From assembly GCA_027574665.1 (NCBI GenBank), contig CM050651.1, positions 8,185,501 to 8,249,500 of the forward strand: DNA of 64,000 nt, in the 5' to 3' direction. This stretch comes from Rhynochetos jubatus (Eukaryota > Chordata > Aves > Eurypygiformes > Rhynochetidae). The position numbers and the translations under genes were made by a program. This document shows positions 13,156-27,200 of this stretch, piece after piece. The notes beneath the pieces were generated by a model. That model made no database searches. It was not told the DNA's origin and saw only the letters and a list, made by a program, of their open reading frames with translations. The first letter of the stretch is position 1. The number at the start of each line of letters is the position of its first letter.

Positions 13156-16100
13156 TCACCCAGTTGCCTTCTCTTGCTTTCCCCCTGGCTGTAACTGGCA
13201 GCTGCCAACAAGAGGGAATATATGGAGATTATTTTGCAGTCTCCACCCACTTCCCAGCTGGATCCTACTCCCTGTCCCTTATGGAAAGGTAAAACTCCCA
13301 TGCATATGAGTCTGGCCAGAATTTGTCCCCTAGGATATAAGTTTCACTGCAAGGTTAGAATACTAAAATGAATACACTATCTTTTCCCATCCATCTGCAG
13401 TATGAAATTATGTGGGACACCAACTTCTCAGTGTTATCCCAAGCTATAAAAATAGAAGAACTTGGTGAAGAGTGGGGTAGGTATTTTTTCTGTTTATTTT
13501 CTTTGGGACATTTTTTTTGGTTTGGCTATTTTTTTTTTACTTTGGAAAACAATCTCTGTGTGTGAAATGTGGTGATTGGTGGCTTGGGTAATATTGTTTT
13601 AACCCAGCTAATGTAAAAGCAACATTCGTTATTAATCAAATCAGGGATAATTCATTTAGCTCTGCTAAGATATTTGCCCAGTTTACGTACATGAGAGTGA
13701 TACATTGTGGTGTGATATGCTATATAAAGAAATATTTCCCGTATCTCTTCTAAATTAATTGCTGAAATTTAATAGTTTCCTATTAAGCAAAATAGGAGTT
13801 CATGACTCACTTTTTTGATATCATCCTTTAGTTTATATTTCTCCTTCTCTCCAAATGTAATTAATATTAATGTTTTAAATTACTGCTAACATAGAAGACC
13901 CCTGTGTCTTTTGCTTATTTCTGGATCTATTTAAAATTCTTCTCCCTGTTTTTCAGTCACAAGACATGACTGAAATTTTAATGCTGTCTGGAAAACAGTT
14001 ATGTGCCACTGCTTGATCATGTGTAATGACATTCTGCTCTCATATATCCCATTTGGCTTAGTTGACTGTTGTTATGCATCCAGAAAGGTGCCCTTATATA
14101 TCCACAACAGCATCATAAAAAAATCCACCCAGAAATTGGAAAAAGTTGCTAATGAACTTTTCCAGAGGAGAAACAAAGGGCAGGCACTAACCTGTTTTCT
14201 CACCCTGAAGATCACTGTTTGGTTCAGGGATGAGGCACACTGCTGAAGTAATTGCTCAGTCCGTACTAATTTTTTTATAAAGTCATAGAAACTAAATTTT
14301 ATCAGCGTGGCACCTTTCACAAAGACCATACACACCAGTGGATTGTAAAGAGACTGTTCCAACATACCGAAAGAGCAATAGCTGTCCTACCAAAGACCTT
14401 TGCCTCTGGATCTTTAAAGAAGCTTATGATTAAACAAGCCTTATCATGAATTCTTTCTCTAAATGTCTGCTTCTTTGTAAGTAGAATGAATTGCTTGCTG
14501 CTGCATTTAGAAATCCTCAGAGCATCATGCTGAGTAAGATCATACTTAGTGATTGGTTTAGGCAGGTTTATCCATAGCCAGTCAATGGGAGTAAACTGTT
14601 TTATAGACACCACTCGCTCTGATTTGATGCCAGCCACAGTCCTTGTATTAAAAGGGGGTATTTAAATTAATATCTTTTGTACCTAGACTAAATGAATAGA
14701 TGGCTTGTGTTTTGTCATAAGAGCTAGTGCTGCCCAATCACTGTAGCAACCAAAGAAATGGTTATAAACCCCCCTGGGGGGTTGCTGAGGACGATGGCAG
14801 TGATTTGTGTGACCTCATTCCTCTTCATTTGGAAGAAATGAAGCTGAGGAAGTCTGGTGTAAGCATAAAGCGTATCTGGTCACCACATTGCTATTACATC
14901 TTTACCCTACTCAAAATTAATTTCCACGACCTCCCGAATACCGGGACGTGCGTGAGAGGGGAGACGAAGAACTGTGCATTGTCAAATTAGGGTCCTATAA
15001 GCTACTGGCTAGATAAGTTATTTCAAAGCAGGGTTTACAAAGGCAGACGTTAGCTCAGGAGCAACACCGCCTTGGAAATTTTTACTCACTGGTAGATATG
15101 GCCATTTAGAAACCTGGTTAAAATAATGTGTTTTGAGAATTATTATAGGTTGGAGGCCTGTTAAGTTCCATTTCTAGGAGCATTGACGCTTTGGATTTTT
15201 AACCTGAAGTGTTAATTTATATGTTAATGCCAATAATGAGCTAATATTTCTGGGGTTGTATATCAAGAATTTTCATATCTTTTAGCCATTGCATGATGTC
15301 AGCTTGAGAATTACTGAAGGACAGTAAATCAAGATGATCAGTATTTAACATAGTCAAGTCTGTGATACTATAAAGCATGCTAGGAGTCAGAATTTACCCA
15401 GGTTATCACTGGTTTTCATAAGACCAAAAGTTGGTACAGTAGGTGGCAGTTACTGTCCCTCAGCTGAAACAAACACTGCAGCTGTTTCTGAGGGTGGACA
15501 TCGCATTTATGGTTCACGGCAGTAGTGAAATATCCCAACAAATGGGATTAAGGTCTCGTTGCACTGAGAAGAATCAAAGCAAAGTAAGAGGCAGTTCCTG
15601 CCATGAAGCATTCACCACCTAATTTAGCAAGTCAAACAAAATGTAACTTCTCAAGAAGAAACACTAGCACAGAGCAGTAGATTGCCTCATTACAGATTTC
15701 ACAGCTTTTTAGTGGAGGAGCCACAAGTAGGAGCCCAGCAATCCAGCCCTGTGCCTCCCACGTAGGCTTCAGTTACGCCCTGAACACGCGTTACACTGTG
15801 AGGCCAGACCAAAATCCTTCCCCTTCTGCTTGCAGAAATTACAGGTTGAAAACAGAGATTTGCTGATGTGATGATTCACGTGGAAAATGGGAGACACCCA
15901 ACAACGTGATCTAGAGACACCTTGCTTCTAGCCAACAACAGCCCCTACACAGCACTGCTGACAAAATGCCCATTAGAAGCTAAAAGAGGTTATGACACAC
16001 AGATTTTGTTGTAAAGGACTGCAGAGAAATGAGCAAGATATGTTTTGGACAGCTTCATTGCACAAGCCATCAGAATATTTATGAGTGAACTCATTTGAAT

Positions 16101-18745
16101 ATCCCACATAAAATAGTCATTGTACCTTGTACTCACGGTACAGCCATAAAGAGCATCTGTGCTGAACTACCTATGGTTTCATATCTGTTGTTGTTTAGCC
16201 ATTCTCTTTGCAACGGTGCCTGAAAAAAGTGACATCGAAGGGACATCACACATTAGCAATGCAAGAACAAGCAAAAAAAAAATATAATGGGTTTACTCTC
16301 CCCTTCATTCAGACTATCTGTATGCCTGCTTGGTTCTTGCGGTTTCAAATGAATTGAAATGGTCTGCAGACAGCCAGTTGGATCCATAATTAATCTTACG
16401 TGGTTGTAGCAAGAAAGAAATGAAATTTTGCTCTAGGATGCTACATTAGTGCAATACCCATCAAGATTTCTAGTTCTGAAACTGTGTGAGAGACAAATTT
16501 TTTGCTATTTTCAAAATGTAAACACTTTTAGAATACAAAACATTTTATTTTTATGTTTAGACGGTACTCTACAGTCAGCAGTCAGCCAGGGAGAGAATTA
16601 ATACCACAAAATTAATTGTTTCACCTTGAGACATCATTTTACACAATTCCCTGTACTCAGCAAATGTCCGTGTGGAAATGCAGAGGCACGATTCTTAACA
16701 AGTCAGCCACGTTCTCTGTTCTGCTCTGGTTAGGTGGATTGGACTGGAAATTCTTCTTTCTGAGAATATTTTCAGAAGTTAATTTCTGTTGCTGCTGAAA
16801 GATCAGAGTCGAACATACCAGCTAAGAGATTATCTCTTGACCCTGAGCAATAGAGGTCACATACTTCACGCAGTGAATGTGAGCAATTGCCATCTAGCTT
16901 TTAAATTCTTATTCAAATCACAATAAAGAAATTTTAATACAGCAACTGAATAGCTTAAGCTTTTGAGACTTCAAATCTCTGCTCCATAAGCTCGTACAGT
17001 AACGCTGCCTATTTGGTTTTACTATCAAGGGCTGGTTCTAACTTCTAAAATACAAAAAGACAGACTCACAATAATATTTTTCTCCACTAATTTCTTATGC
17101 AATTTGGAGGGTGAGGGGTATGCTTGTCATTCGTTTTATCTGTTTGAGAAACTAATGAAATTACGAAGGCTTCAAACTTCACCAGGCAGCACCACCAAAA
17201 GCATGCTTTCCGTGTCCAGTGGAAAAAAGTAAGGACAGCGGTACCAGTGAGTGTACCTCAAGGTGAACTCGTAAAGCCATTTCGTACGGGAAGAAACTGC
17301 GGTCGTTACAACCACAATTGTTCAATTAACAGCACAACAACACAACCAGCAAAAAACAGTTGTATGGTTTTCAGTAATTCAAGCACAATCAGTAATTTTT
17401 AGTGGTGTGGGAACTCTTGCCTTGTTCTGAACTAATTAGATGTGTGTTAAGACTTTCCCATCAGTCTCCTCCTTGCACTCAGTTTCAGGCAATTACTATG
17501 TCTGTAGCAAAAACAGACTGTCAAAAATGACGGTTGGTAAAAAGTATCCCTTTTAGAGAAAATGACTTTGCAAATTCTGCTCTTTTGAATATTAAAAATG
17601 CTCATTTTTCAGGAACCACTACTGCACAGTAACTTTAAACTACCTGGTAAGAATTTTATACAAGCTCAGTGTTTGGGAACAGCTTGTAGAATGACAGTTT
17701 GTGTAACACAGCTGAATATTTTAGCATGTGATTATGGGGAATGTTGTGTTATTCAACACCTTAATTTTGATATGAGCATCCAAAATAACAGTCACTGCCA
17801 AAAACAGCAGTCTCCTGTTGGACATCCACACCCTGGCTTTTCACATGTGGGTGATTGCCTCTACCGTGTTTCACAGCTATTAACGATAAAGGATTATTTG
17901 ACAACTCCATTCTACAGAGGATTTGGTGGGAAAGAGTGAGCATGGCGAAGTTTCATGTATTCAGGCCAAGGGGAAATGTCACCGGGTAACACTGAAGTGA
18001 CCAGTAAGTGTAGTGTATTGTCTGGTTCAGACACAAAGTCAAACTGCCTTGAAAGTTGGCTCAGGTAAGGGCTTATGTCCATGCAACAGTTGAAGACACA
18101 TTTTAACCTGCTCCTCGGGGACATTCAGGGCTACCCTGTGCTCTCTGGAATTTAAACTACTTAGCAAAGTTTTCTGTGACGCATACAGCCCTTCAGACCC
18201 TGGATATCGCTGCGGTATCAAAACATTCAGGTTTTCAGTTCTTAAAAACAATTTCTTGAGAAGACTTGCAGTCACCTATGTTACACATCTATCCCATTTG
18301 ATAGATTACGTGCTACAACGAAATATGTACTTGTCCTTGTAATTTTTTAACTGCGTACTTGAACAATGATTATGATATGCATTGCATTTTAAATTATCTT
18401 CCATTATGTTTCATGTGCTGTACAGATTTCAGTTGGTATTTGCAAGGCAGCCAGAAAATTACAGCAATTATTGAAAATTATTGTGATATAAAAGCAATGT
18501 GCTTCCCCCTCCTCCTATCAATTTTCTCTGTATTGGTATATAAAACAGACTGCCGCTTCAGCACTTAGGAAGACAAACTATATTTTTCCTCCTTAACTAC
18601 TGACTGTGCAGAGAGAATTAATTCTACTTAGTTTTACAGTTTTGGTAGCAGATATGCAGTCAACATAATTCTAAACTTTTTTTTTTGGATTATGCTTTTC
18701 ACTATCTAGCCATTTACTTGACTTAGGCTAGAATTTTGTATATTT

Positions 18746-18747
<2 letters not shown>
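13156..18747. other. Intergenic DNA, no gene seen
   Basis: AT-rich unique DNA. Open frames are all about 113 codons or less, with no recognisable domain. No transposon, RNA gene or convincing exon seen. T-runs occur near 13,500-13,540. Confidence 0.55.

Positions 18748-18778
<31 letters not shown>
18748..18778. repeat. (AT)n microsatellite, about 15 units
   Basis: An uninterrupted alternating AT run, flanked on the left by 'gtatattttgt' and on the right by 'gtgcactcacatatatttgc'. It is likely length-polymorphic. Confidence 0.95.
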
Positions 18779-18781
<3 letters not shown>

Positions 18782-21700
18782 CACTCACATATATTTGCAT
18801 GAGTATAACAGTCAATTCTTTATTCTTCTTTCAAAATATAATCTATTTTTAATTTCATTATTGCCGTTCTGGTTCAGATTGAGGAGCTTTAACAAGCACT
18901 TCTTTGACCAATCTTTTTTATTACTTAATTTGTCTTAATGGCAAGGGCCTGTCCTATAAACCCATCTATCCATGGTTAGTTTTACAGTCATGAGTAATTT
19001 CTTAAGACCCTATGGGTACGCTTATGTGCATGAAGTTAAACATTCATGTGTTTATAAGAACAAGGTCTTATTTCGCCTGAGCTTTCTGAAGTACAGAGCA
19101 CTGAGACTTCATTGTGTTCCTTTAAGGGAAGAAACAATTCAAAAGTGTTTGAAAAAGAGGATTACTGTTTTTCATAGCATACATAACAGTAATAATTTTC
19201 ATCATGTATGCTTAACTATAAAGCAAAATTTGTAATGCAAATGTCTACACTATAGCATAACAAACTTGTACTTTGTGTATTCCTGTGAGTTTAATTGAAT
19301 CTGACATTGTAAATGGCAGGAATTTTAATTACTTAAAATAATATCTGTATTATGACCTAACATACTAGTTAAAGAGGATGTTGTTTGATTATAATTCAAT
19401 TCTACATGTTTCTTTCTTTTTTATGCTTAGAAAAGCAAATATATGCAATGTCTTTACTGTGACAAGAAGGTGTCTCATGCCAGGTCCTGGAAAAACACAC
19501 CAGAAAAAATTTAAATAGGAAAACTTTGTTAAAAGAAAAAAAAAATTCAAAATAAAACCACAAAAAAGAAACAATTCCTGTTTAAAACCTTACCTTGGCT
19601 CCGTGTTATATCCATTGGAACAGCTACCCCAAAAAGATACGTAAGAAAGTTCTCTGATGTGGGATACAGGGATATGCTATGTCAATGATATTACAAAGTC
19701 AAGGCCTTAAATTAAGCAGGGCTCTTATTTATTTACCTTTTCCTTCTGTTGTGGTTTTCTCTCTGAACTCCCTTTCATTTTTTCTTCTCAGGCTTTAACT
19801 TTAAAAAAAAGGCCACCAAGAACGTAAGTGAAGCACAGCTTATCCACGAGCTGAATCCGTAAAAGCCAAGCAGCTCTGTTGTCTGCTTTCTATCAGTAAG
19901 GATCCTTACACAGAAGAGGATGCTCTAACAGTAGGAAGCAATGCCATGAGCTGGAGGGTAACTAGAAGCAGCAAACAACTCATACCTAACGTTGCTGAAC
20001 ATCATAACCTACATGAATTCCAGCTGATTATTTTGACACCATTTGTGGCACTAATTATACTAGTTAAATTACTGGGCTTCCTCCCACACACGTTTCAACG
20101 TTTCTAAAGACCTACCTTCACTTCATCCTTGACTCCTTCCACAGCAGGATGCTCTTGTAGTTACACATGTATTTCGCACAATACGTTGTTACAGTGACTG
20201 GTGACTAGTGTTAAGGTGATTTTTAGCATTATATGCAACTTTCGGATTGTTTCTGATGAAAATTGAACCGATGAACTCCAGGAAGATAAAGCCTGAAGAG
20301 GAACAAGCTTAACCTCTCTCCTCTTTCCTTAACCGCTCCTCACCATGCAAAAAAAAAAAACCAAACTCAGCTATTGCTGCAGTTTCAAATGTTATTTTCC
20401 CAGAAGCTCAGTGGTGTCCTTGGCATCGGATGGAGCATGTCAGCCTAAAACCAGCACAGAAATTAAGCACTGGCTTTGAGAAACCACTGAAAGCAGTTAA
20501 TGTACGGAAGGGCTTGTACTCAAAGCATCCTTTCTGTCTCTTGTGGTTCATCTCTAAACTCTGCTCTTCAGTACTTCACATTTCAACGCTAGCTGTACTT
20601 AAATCTGCACGTGTTTCATTGAATCAGCACTTCAGACGGACAGGCACACGGTGAGACAGACATCCTGAAACACTGCAGCCATGCCAGCCGTAGCACAAGT
20701 CTGATGCTGACAGCCCCTCTGCGGGCTCCCATCTTGATACACAGCAACTCAGCACTCAGACCCGTGGTCCAAAAGTGCAGCTGAAGCGGGTGGCAGGGCA
20801 GCTGCTCAGCCCCTGCATTCTGCTTCACCCGGTGCTGGAGGGCCTGAGCATCCCCGGAGCTGGTCCAGCTCCCACTCCTGCGGTCCCTCTCATTTACACA
20901 GCCGCACGGGCAAACTTTACACCACCTCATATATTATTTGGTTAGGGAGGAGTGAAAGGACAGTTGCAATGCATGGGTGGTTATTACTGAGTCTAACCAG
21001 ATGAGCATATGTCGTGGAGCTGCTTAGTATTACGGTTTAAAAATAGACATATATTTATGCCATCTTGAGTTGCCATGGGTAAGTCTAAACTGTATTTGGC
21101 TTTCTTTTCTTCTAAACAGTGGTTTAAGTTATGTGAACTCCAAAAAAAAAAAAAAAAAAAAGGCAGAAAATCAGCCATGTTGCACTAAAAGATTTATTTT
21201 TGAAATGTGAGGTGCTGCTGACAGACATGTACGGTATGGCATATGCACAATCAGGCAGTGTGAGGAAGGCTGAGCTACCAGTGTCCAGCATCTGTCATTC
21301 ATAAAGGAAACTATCTACCCTAGTATATATCAATATAGGTTACTATAGTAACACAGAGCTTTTATTTTCCTTCAGGTTTATTATGTAGAAGCCAAAGAGC
21401 ATGTTCAGACACTGAGTGCATTCATAATCACGTAGAAATGTCTGGTGACTGCTTTCTCCGAGGCACCTCTAATAGACTTGTTAACTGCTAAAGACTGCAG
21501 CCTGCACTGAAAAAGGGCAGAAGCAAAAGCCCTCACAACGATAACACACAACCATAATCCAGGCTTGTATCCCTAACTCAGCAAAAATCAAAGATAATGC
21601 TAAATAAAAAAATTAAATTAAAAAAAAAATCACTGTTGTTAGTTTCTAGGGTAAACTCGAGGGATGAGATCCAACAGCCAGGATGTTTTCGTGTCTCCTT

Positions 21701-24700
21701 ACTTGCTCTCGAATGGTGGCAATGAAGTAATCCCAAGGAGATGTGAAATGTGGACTAGCACCATCACTTTGCTACACAGGGGCTTCTGATCTTGTTCCCT
21801 GCAACTTGTTTTTACAGTCTAGTGCAACAGCTTTGTTGCAAAATTCCTAACAGATTTTTGTCAGCTTCCCCCAGCAGAACTCCCCAGTCCATGGATACTG
21901 GGGAACCACATGGCAGAAATCGTTAAACCCTGGAATGACTCTTTTTCTCACGCACACATCCATCTTTTATGACTCGTCTCTTTTCAATTCATTTTAAGCA
22001 CCATTTAATTTTAAAACTGAAGCATTTTAAGTAGCTTTAGGGCATCGTAGACAAGACAAACAGAAAGCAACCGTGCTCCAGCATTATGTTAGCTCTTACC
22101 AAGAGACTTATGGAGCGCCATACCTAAAAATACATGCACAATCTATTTAAAGAATTGTTATATTTGCTCACTCTTTACTTTCCTTTGGTAGCTTGCTATG
22201 TTGTGGCTGAGTTCAGGAACAAGTCTTCAATCTTGTGGCTCTGTGGTTACAGGAAAAAGGCAGCCAAGGATCAAATTTTAGTTTTATGCAGCTGTACAGC
22301 AACACTTTGGGCACTCTGGAATTAAAGGGAAAAAATTAACTAGACTTTGTTTGATTTCCTGCAGCGGACTGCTTTATGGCAGGGATGAAGGATAGTCCGT
22401 GGTTAAGAATCTGGCTGCACACTTAGAGGATGAAAGTTTGTTCCCTGAATATTGCAAGGGGTTTTGTATTTCCATGAGCGAATTACTCAGAGCAAGGCTG
22501 TCAGAAGTAATGAATGATCTCAGCTTCTTCCAGATGAGGTTGCCCAATTGGAGACAATTTAATGGACCTTGATTTTCTGAGAAACACTGAGAATCCGCAT
22601 CCCCCAAAATACGGTCTCCAGTTTGGGCAGTCCAGATTTCCCCCTCACATTCCTACATGCTTTCTGAAAACCTAGGCCAATCGTGCTGGGGCTCAATTGC
22701 CTGTCTATATTGAGAGAGAGCTCATTTCCCCCATCTTTTATATTTCTTTCTTTTTTACTTTTGTCTGCTTAGCTGCAAATCCCATTTAACGTGCCTGCGT
22801 ATCGCGCTTGGTATCAAGCTCTCAAATCTCCTCTGAGGGATTTGCATTGTTACTAAAGTACAAGTATCTCAGTACCAAAATCACCCATTTTGATGTGTAC
22901 CTTTTTCAGCGATTTATGTGGAAAAATACTGTACACCTGCGTCCAGTTTGGGTATGGCATAGAGAAAACAGCTGTCACGCCTTAGAAGATCTTTTTTGGT
23001 GCGACACTGTGGCTTTTGTTGGCTCCCCTTCCCTACCCTTACTGCTGGTGCCGTGGCTCAGGCCGCAGGCAGAGCAGCACGTGGGCACCGTCAGCGCCAT
23101 CCCACCCGAGCGAACGGAGTCCCAGCGAGTACACTTGCGCCGATAAATGATTAGCAGGTACTTTAGTGCTCCCATTTCTGCCACACTCTCCTCTGTGAAC
23201 AGGAGGACACTGCAAGAAGCACTTCAAAAGCACTAATCTGCTTTAGCAAACTTCATTAAAATTGAAATCCGGTGAACTGACATAAGCTATGTTTTAACAA
23301 AAGCGAAAGGACTTGACATAATAAAACATTGTCTCAACCTGTTCTTCACTAGTTTCAGTTTGCAAACAGGAAAAGCAGCCCTGTGGGGCATTAGCCCCGA
23401 CTCCAGCGAAGCACGGTGGTCCTCGGAGCTCGTTCCCCACATCACACCCCGTGGAAGCTCTGGTTAGGAAGCCGGATGCAGGACGAGCAGGTATTCTCAA
23501 CACTCTGCTCACTGCTGAGTTTTCCTGAGATGGGAATCGGCTCCTGCCTCTCGCGGTCAGTGTCACGCAGCATCCCTGGCACGAGGAAGAAGCGTGCTGT
23601 CACTAGGCGTGTGGGGTAGCTGCTGGCGGCTATGGTTCACAGCTTCTAGCTAAGCCTTGGCCTCGTAAACTGCTATCTAAAATAAATGGTGTTTCTCTGA
23701 AGATTTTTAACATTTCCATCCCAGGCTTCAGGGCTAGATCAGAAATAGCTCACGCAACGCTTTGCCCTGTGACCTGCCATTCCCACTGCAAAGGCATAAA
23801 CAAGCTCTGTGGTCACTCAAGAAAAGAGTCTGGTATTTCAGGGGAGGGGCATTCTGGTTACAGTTCAAACTTTAGCGGAAAGAAAGCTATTTATTTAGTG
23901 CTAGTTTATTGCAATCACTAATCTTAGTTCTAATTCAGAGGAGGCAAAGACAGCAGATCTCCTTCTCCATTTAATTTAGCGTGTTATGCATGATACAGCC
24001 TCTTAAATTTTGGTGAAATACTCTATCTAAACAGTACACAAGCTTTACTGCAAAGCATTAAAAACCTAATGCTCTTCATCTACTAACTTTTGGTTTCTGT
24101 TCTGAAATGCGGGGCTTTATAGCAGCTTTGTTTAAATGATCTGAGTTTAGAGAGCACTTAAATTCGGCCTTGAACTGACCTTGGTGTACAAACTGTAATT
24201 TTTTTGGCACCAAAACCTCAGGCTGCAGTCTGCTCCTTGTTGTGCGCTGCATTGTATCTTTCCAAACGCATCCCCTGAACCCAGCCCCCAGATATTCTCA
24301 GCGAAAGACTGTTTCCTGCCCAAGTGCAGATGCTTGGCAAAAAGTTCATTCTCAAGAAAGCAGTGCAATGAATTATCCCTTCTTCCTAACGAACAGCAAC
24401 CACAAAATAACCTACAGGTTAAAACGGGAGCTCTTGGGGCTGTGCGGACGTATGAAAGATTTGGAAGATCTGCCTTGGAAACATGAAGAAAATGTGACCT
24501 TCTAATCACCATGTGATCACACCGTGCGTGCCTGCAGACATCTGGTTGACCGCACAGAGCTGCTTCCTGTGAAAAAGAGTGAAATTAAAACTGTGAGCCT
24601 CGGGAATTTTTAACATTTTGACGTTTTGTTGGTTCCAAAATAGGAGGCAGCTGAAACAATGATCTCTCCTCTTCTGTTTAATGCTGTCCCCACTCAAAGT

Positions 24701-26929
24701 CAACATCGGGACTCTCTCTGGCAGTATTTCTGAGATGAAAATGGTCGTTTAATGGGAACAACGGAAATTTCTAGTGGAAATACATTTTTTGGCTAGAAAA
24801 AACTATTCTGGTGGAAAATTGCGGTCCACTTATTCAGGTGTTGCTTTTAATTTTGAACTGCCTTGCACAGAGTGTACCTTTAGTCACACTTCTGCATTCT
24901 TGAATGATTTTTCACCATTTCACCATGCACGTGCTATACTTGTTTACTTTTTATTTATTTTTAAATAGGTGGTGCCAGTATCTAGACTCATCATAGGTTT
25001 GCCCTCTGAATATCTTCTCTCAGGTCTTCTGGGCTCCTGGTATCATTCAGAGTCCCCGGGAGCTTCAAAACCCACCCAGGAAACCCTGAGCTCTACAGAG
25101 TGACGTTACAATACTTCAAAGGTTAAAATGTCATCAGGAGCTCACTGGGGAAGTGGCACTGTTACTCCTGGCTAGTGAGTGCAGTGATCCTGCCCTCAGT
25201 CACCTTCCCCGGCGGTGTGGGAACTGCCACCCCTCTCCTGGTGGAAGGTACACTGTCACCCCACGTCCTGGCAAGGAAACAGGAGGAGAAAAGTGACTAA
25301 AGGGATAAAAATCAGCTTAAGCTACATGAAACTGTATTGTGAGTGTAAGAAATCCTAGGGAAAGAAAATAAACCACACAACTTTAACTAATGGGGAAAAT
25401 CTTACGTTTTTCCTAACATGCAGAACAATGCACAGGGCACAGTGGTGTTTGTATTTTATATCAACCTTCTATTTAAAAAAAAATCTGTGTCTCTATACAG
25501 AGAGACTTTCTCAAACAGAGCACCTTGCATTACTAAAATCGGGAAATACATGTGTTATTTAACAGAGGATTTTGGTTTGGGTTTGGATTTTTGGTTTGGG
25601 TTGGGGTTTTTTTTCAGTCTAGAAGAATAAAAGTTTCCTTCTAGAAACATGCAAAGCTAAAATGTTTGTTTCCATTTCAGGGATAAAAATACTTGCATTT
25701 CTCCTCAGATGACGACCACTGTTAGAGAAATGGAGACGTAAAAATGTATAGAATATGTTCCTCCCTCTATTTTTTCTTTATGTATATTCCTATACGTAGA
25801 TTTAACCAATAGTGAATATATATAAAAATTATAATAATATACATATTATCAGATTATGGGTTAGAGTAAAGCCTAGTTTAGCTACTATGACTGTCTGGCA
25901 CATGCTGGGGTAAGAAAAATCTGAACTGCAAGGTTTCTAAAAGCCCGGCTTTCCGGAACTACTGACGTGCCGGCACTTTGCCAGACTGATTTACAGAAAA
26001 GGCTCGCTTTTGTTTTTTTCAAGCTGTCTTCTGCTATCACTCTGGAAACCCAGATGTCATACATTTATGAGTTCTAAAGGAGTTCAGGAATAAAGATGAC
26101 GAGCTGCTTGCAAGGATATGCAATCTCTCATTAAAAATAACTACTGTTTCAGAGGACTGCTGGAGAGCTAGTATCAAAAAGAGAATTCAGAGGTAATCAA
26201 AAACATTAGCATGAGCAACCCTTACCTCCGTACCTTGGAAAATCTGGTTGAAACGTTACTTATAAATAACATAACAGATTATGTGGTATTGTAGCAGAAG
26301 CGAGTTAAACCAACGGTGCCTGCAAGTTTAAAAGCATCGCACTTTGTATCAGATGCTTCAAACTGGAAAAAACCAGGTAATTCATAAAAGAAGAACTGGT
26401 TGACATAATCTGCTCAGGTTTATAAGAAATTCCTGACCTGAAGTGTGTATCACATTAAAGGCGAAGCTTTGCCATGAATCAGAAGCCTGGTAGGAAATAG
26501 TGTTTTAGGTTTACTTCTTAAAAGTACTACAAGGCTCTGTATTAGATTAAATGCTTCATATATCTACTAATCATCTGGCTGGAAGGTGAGCAGCGAAGTA
26601 AGACTACTTGCTGATGTTGGAAAGTTATGACATGAGATGCAACAAAGGTCAGTGCCAGAGGGAAAAGTTTACTTGTCTAAGCCCAAAAGCTTCAGTTTAA
26701 GAAAGGGACCCGATAACCACTATACAGCCGTGGTTAACGACACAGGAGTATCCTTTTCTTCCTATACATGGGTATATCAACCCAAAAGTGAAATAATTTT
26801 TAAAATGGGTGAGGTAATGAGGTACACAGGGAAAAATAATTCTGTCAGAATTCAGAGGAAGGCTTCAGCTAAATGAGATAAGTATTCATTAGGTCATTTT
26901 TTAAAAGATATTGCAGATTAAACAGGTAA
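18779..26929. other. Intergenic DNA, no gene seen
   Basis: Eight kilobases of mostly AT-leaning unique DNA with locally GC-richer patches near 20,720-20,920 and 23,010-23,130. There is an A-run at 21,142-21,161 and a TTTGG-rich tract at 25,572-25,612. Open frames reach only about 121 codons (24,147-24,512 minus) and none carries a recognisable motif. The A-run is not preceded by a recognisable retrocopy or an AATAAA signal. Confidence 0.55.
25572..25612. repeat. TTTGG-type low-complexity tract
   Basis: Repeated ttttggtttggg / tttggttt units with a G-rich plus strand. Imperfect and short. A similar CCAAA tract in the opposite sense lies at 57,830-57,866. Confidence 0.7.
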
Positions 26930-27200
26930 GACGTTCAGAGAAGGGCAATAAGAATGGTCAATGGCATGGAAAAAACCCTTGTTCAGAATGACTTTAAAAC
27001 CTTTGGGACTGTTTGCCTTAAAGAAGTTTCACACTGGACACAATAATAGAAATATTTGAAGTGAGAGGACTAGGTAGTGTATGAGACTATTCTACTTTTT
27101 CCTGTGATTATTCAAAGGTATGACAATTTATGAAAATGGAAAGCAGAAAATTCAAATTGCATAAAAGAGTGTATTGGAAAGTTGAATCTAGCAAAGTGGA
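26930..27200 (+). mobile_element. Ancient, highly decayed CR1 LINE fragment
   Basis: The block 'cagagaagggcaataagaatggtcaatggcatgg' followed by 'acctttgggactgtttgcctta' matches the pattern of old amniote CR1 3' coding regions (the QRRA.R..L.GME..P and LGLFSLE-type segment). Later words such as 'gaatctagcaaag' may continue it. Divergence is much higher than in the copies at 12.2 or 53.0 kb, with many indels. No translatable domain remains. Both ends are approximate. Confidence 0.6.

Noticed and set aside
21142..21161. A-run as the tail of a processed pseudogene
   Set aside because: No recognisable coding sequence or AATAAA signal precedes it and no target duplication is visible.
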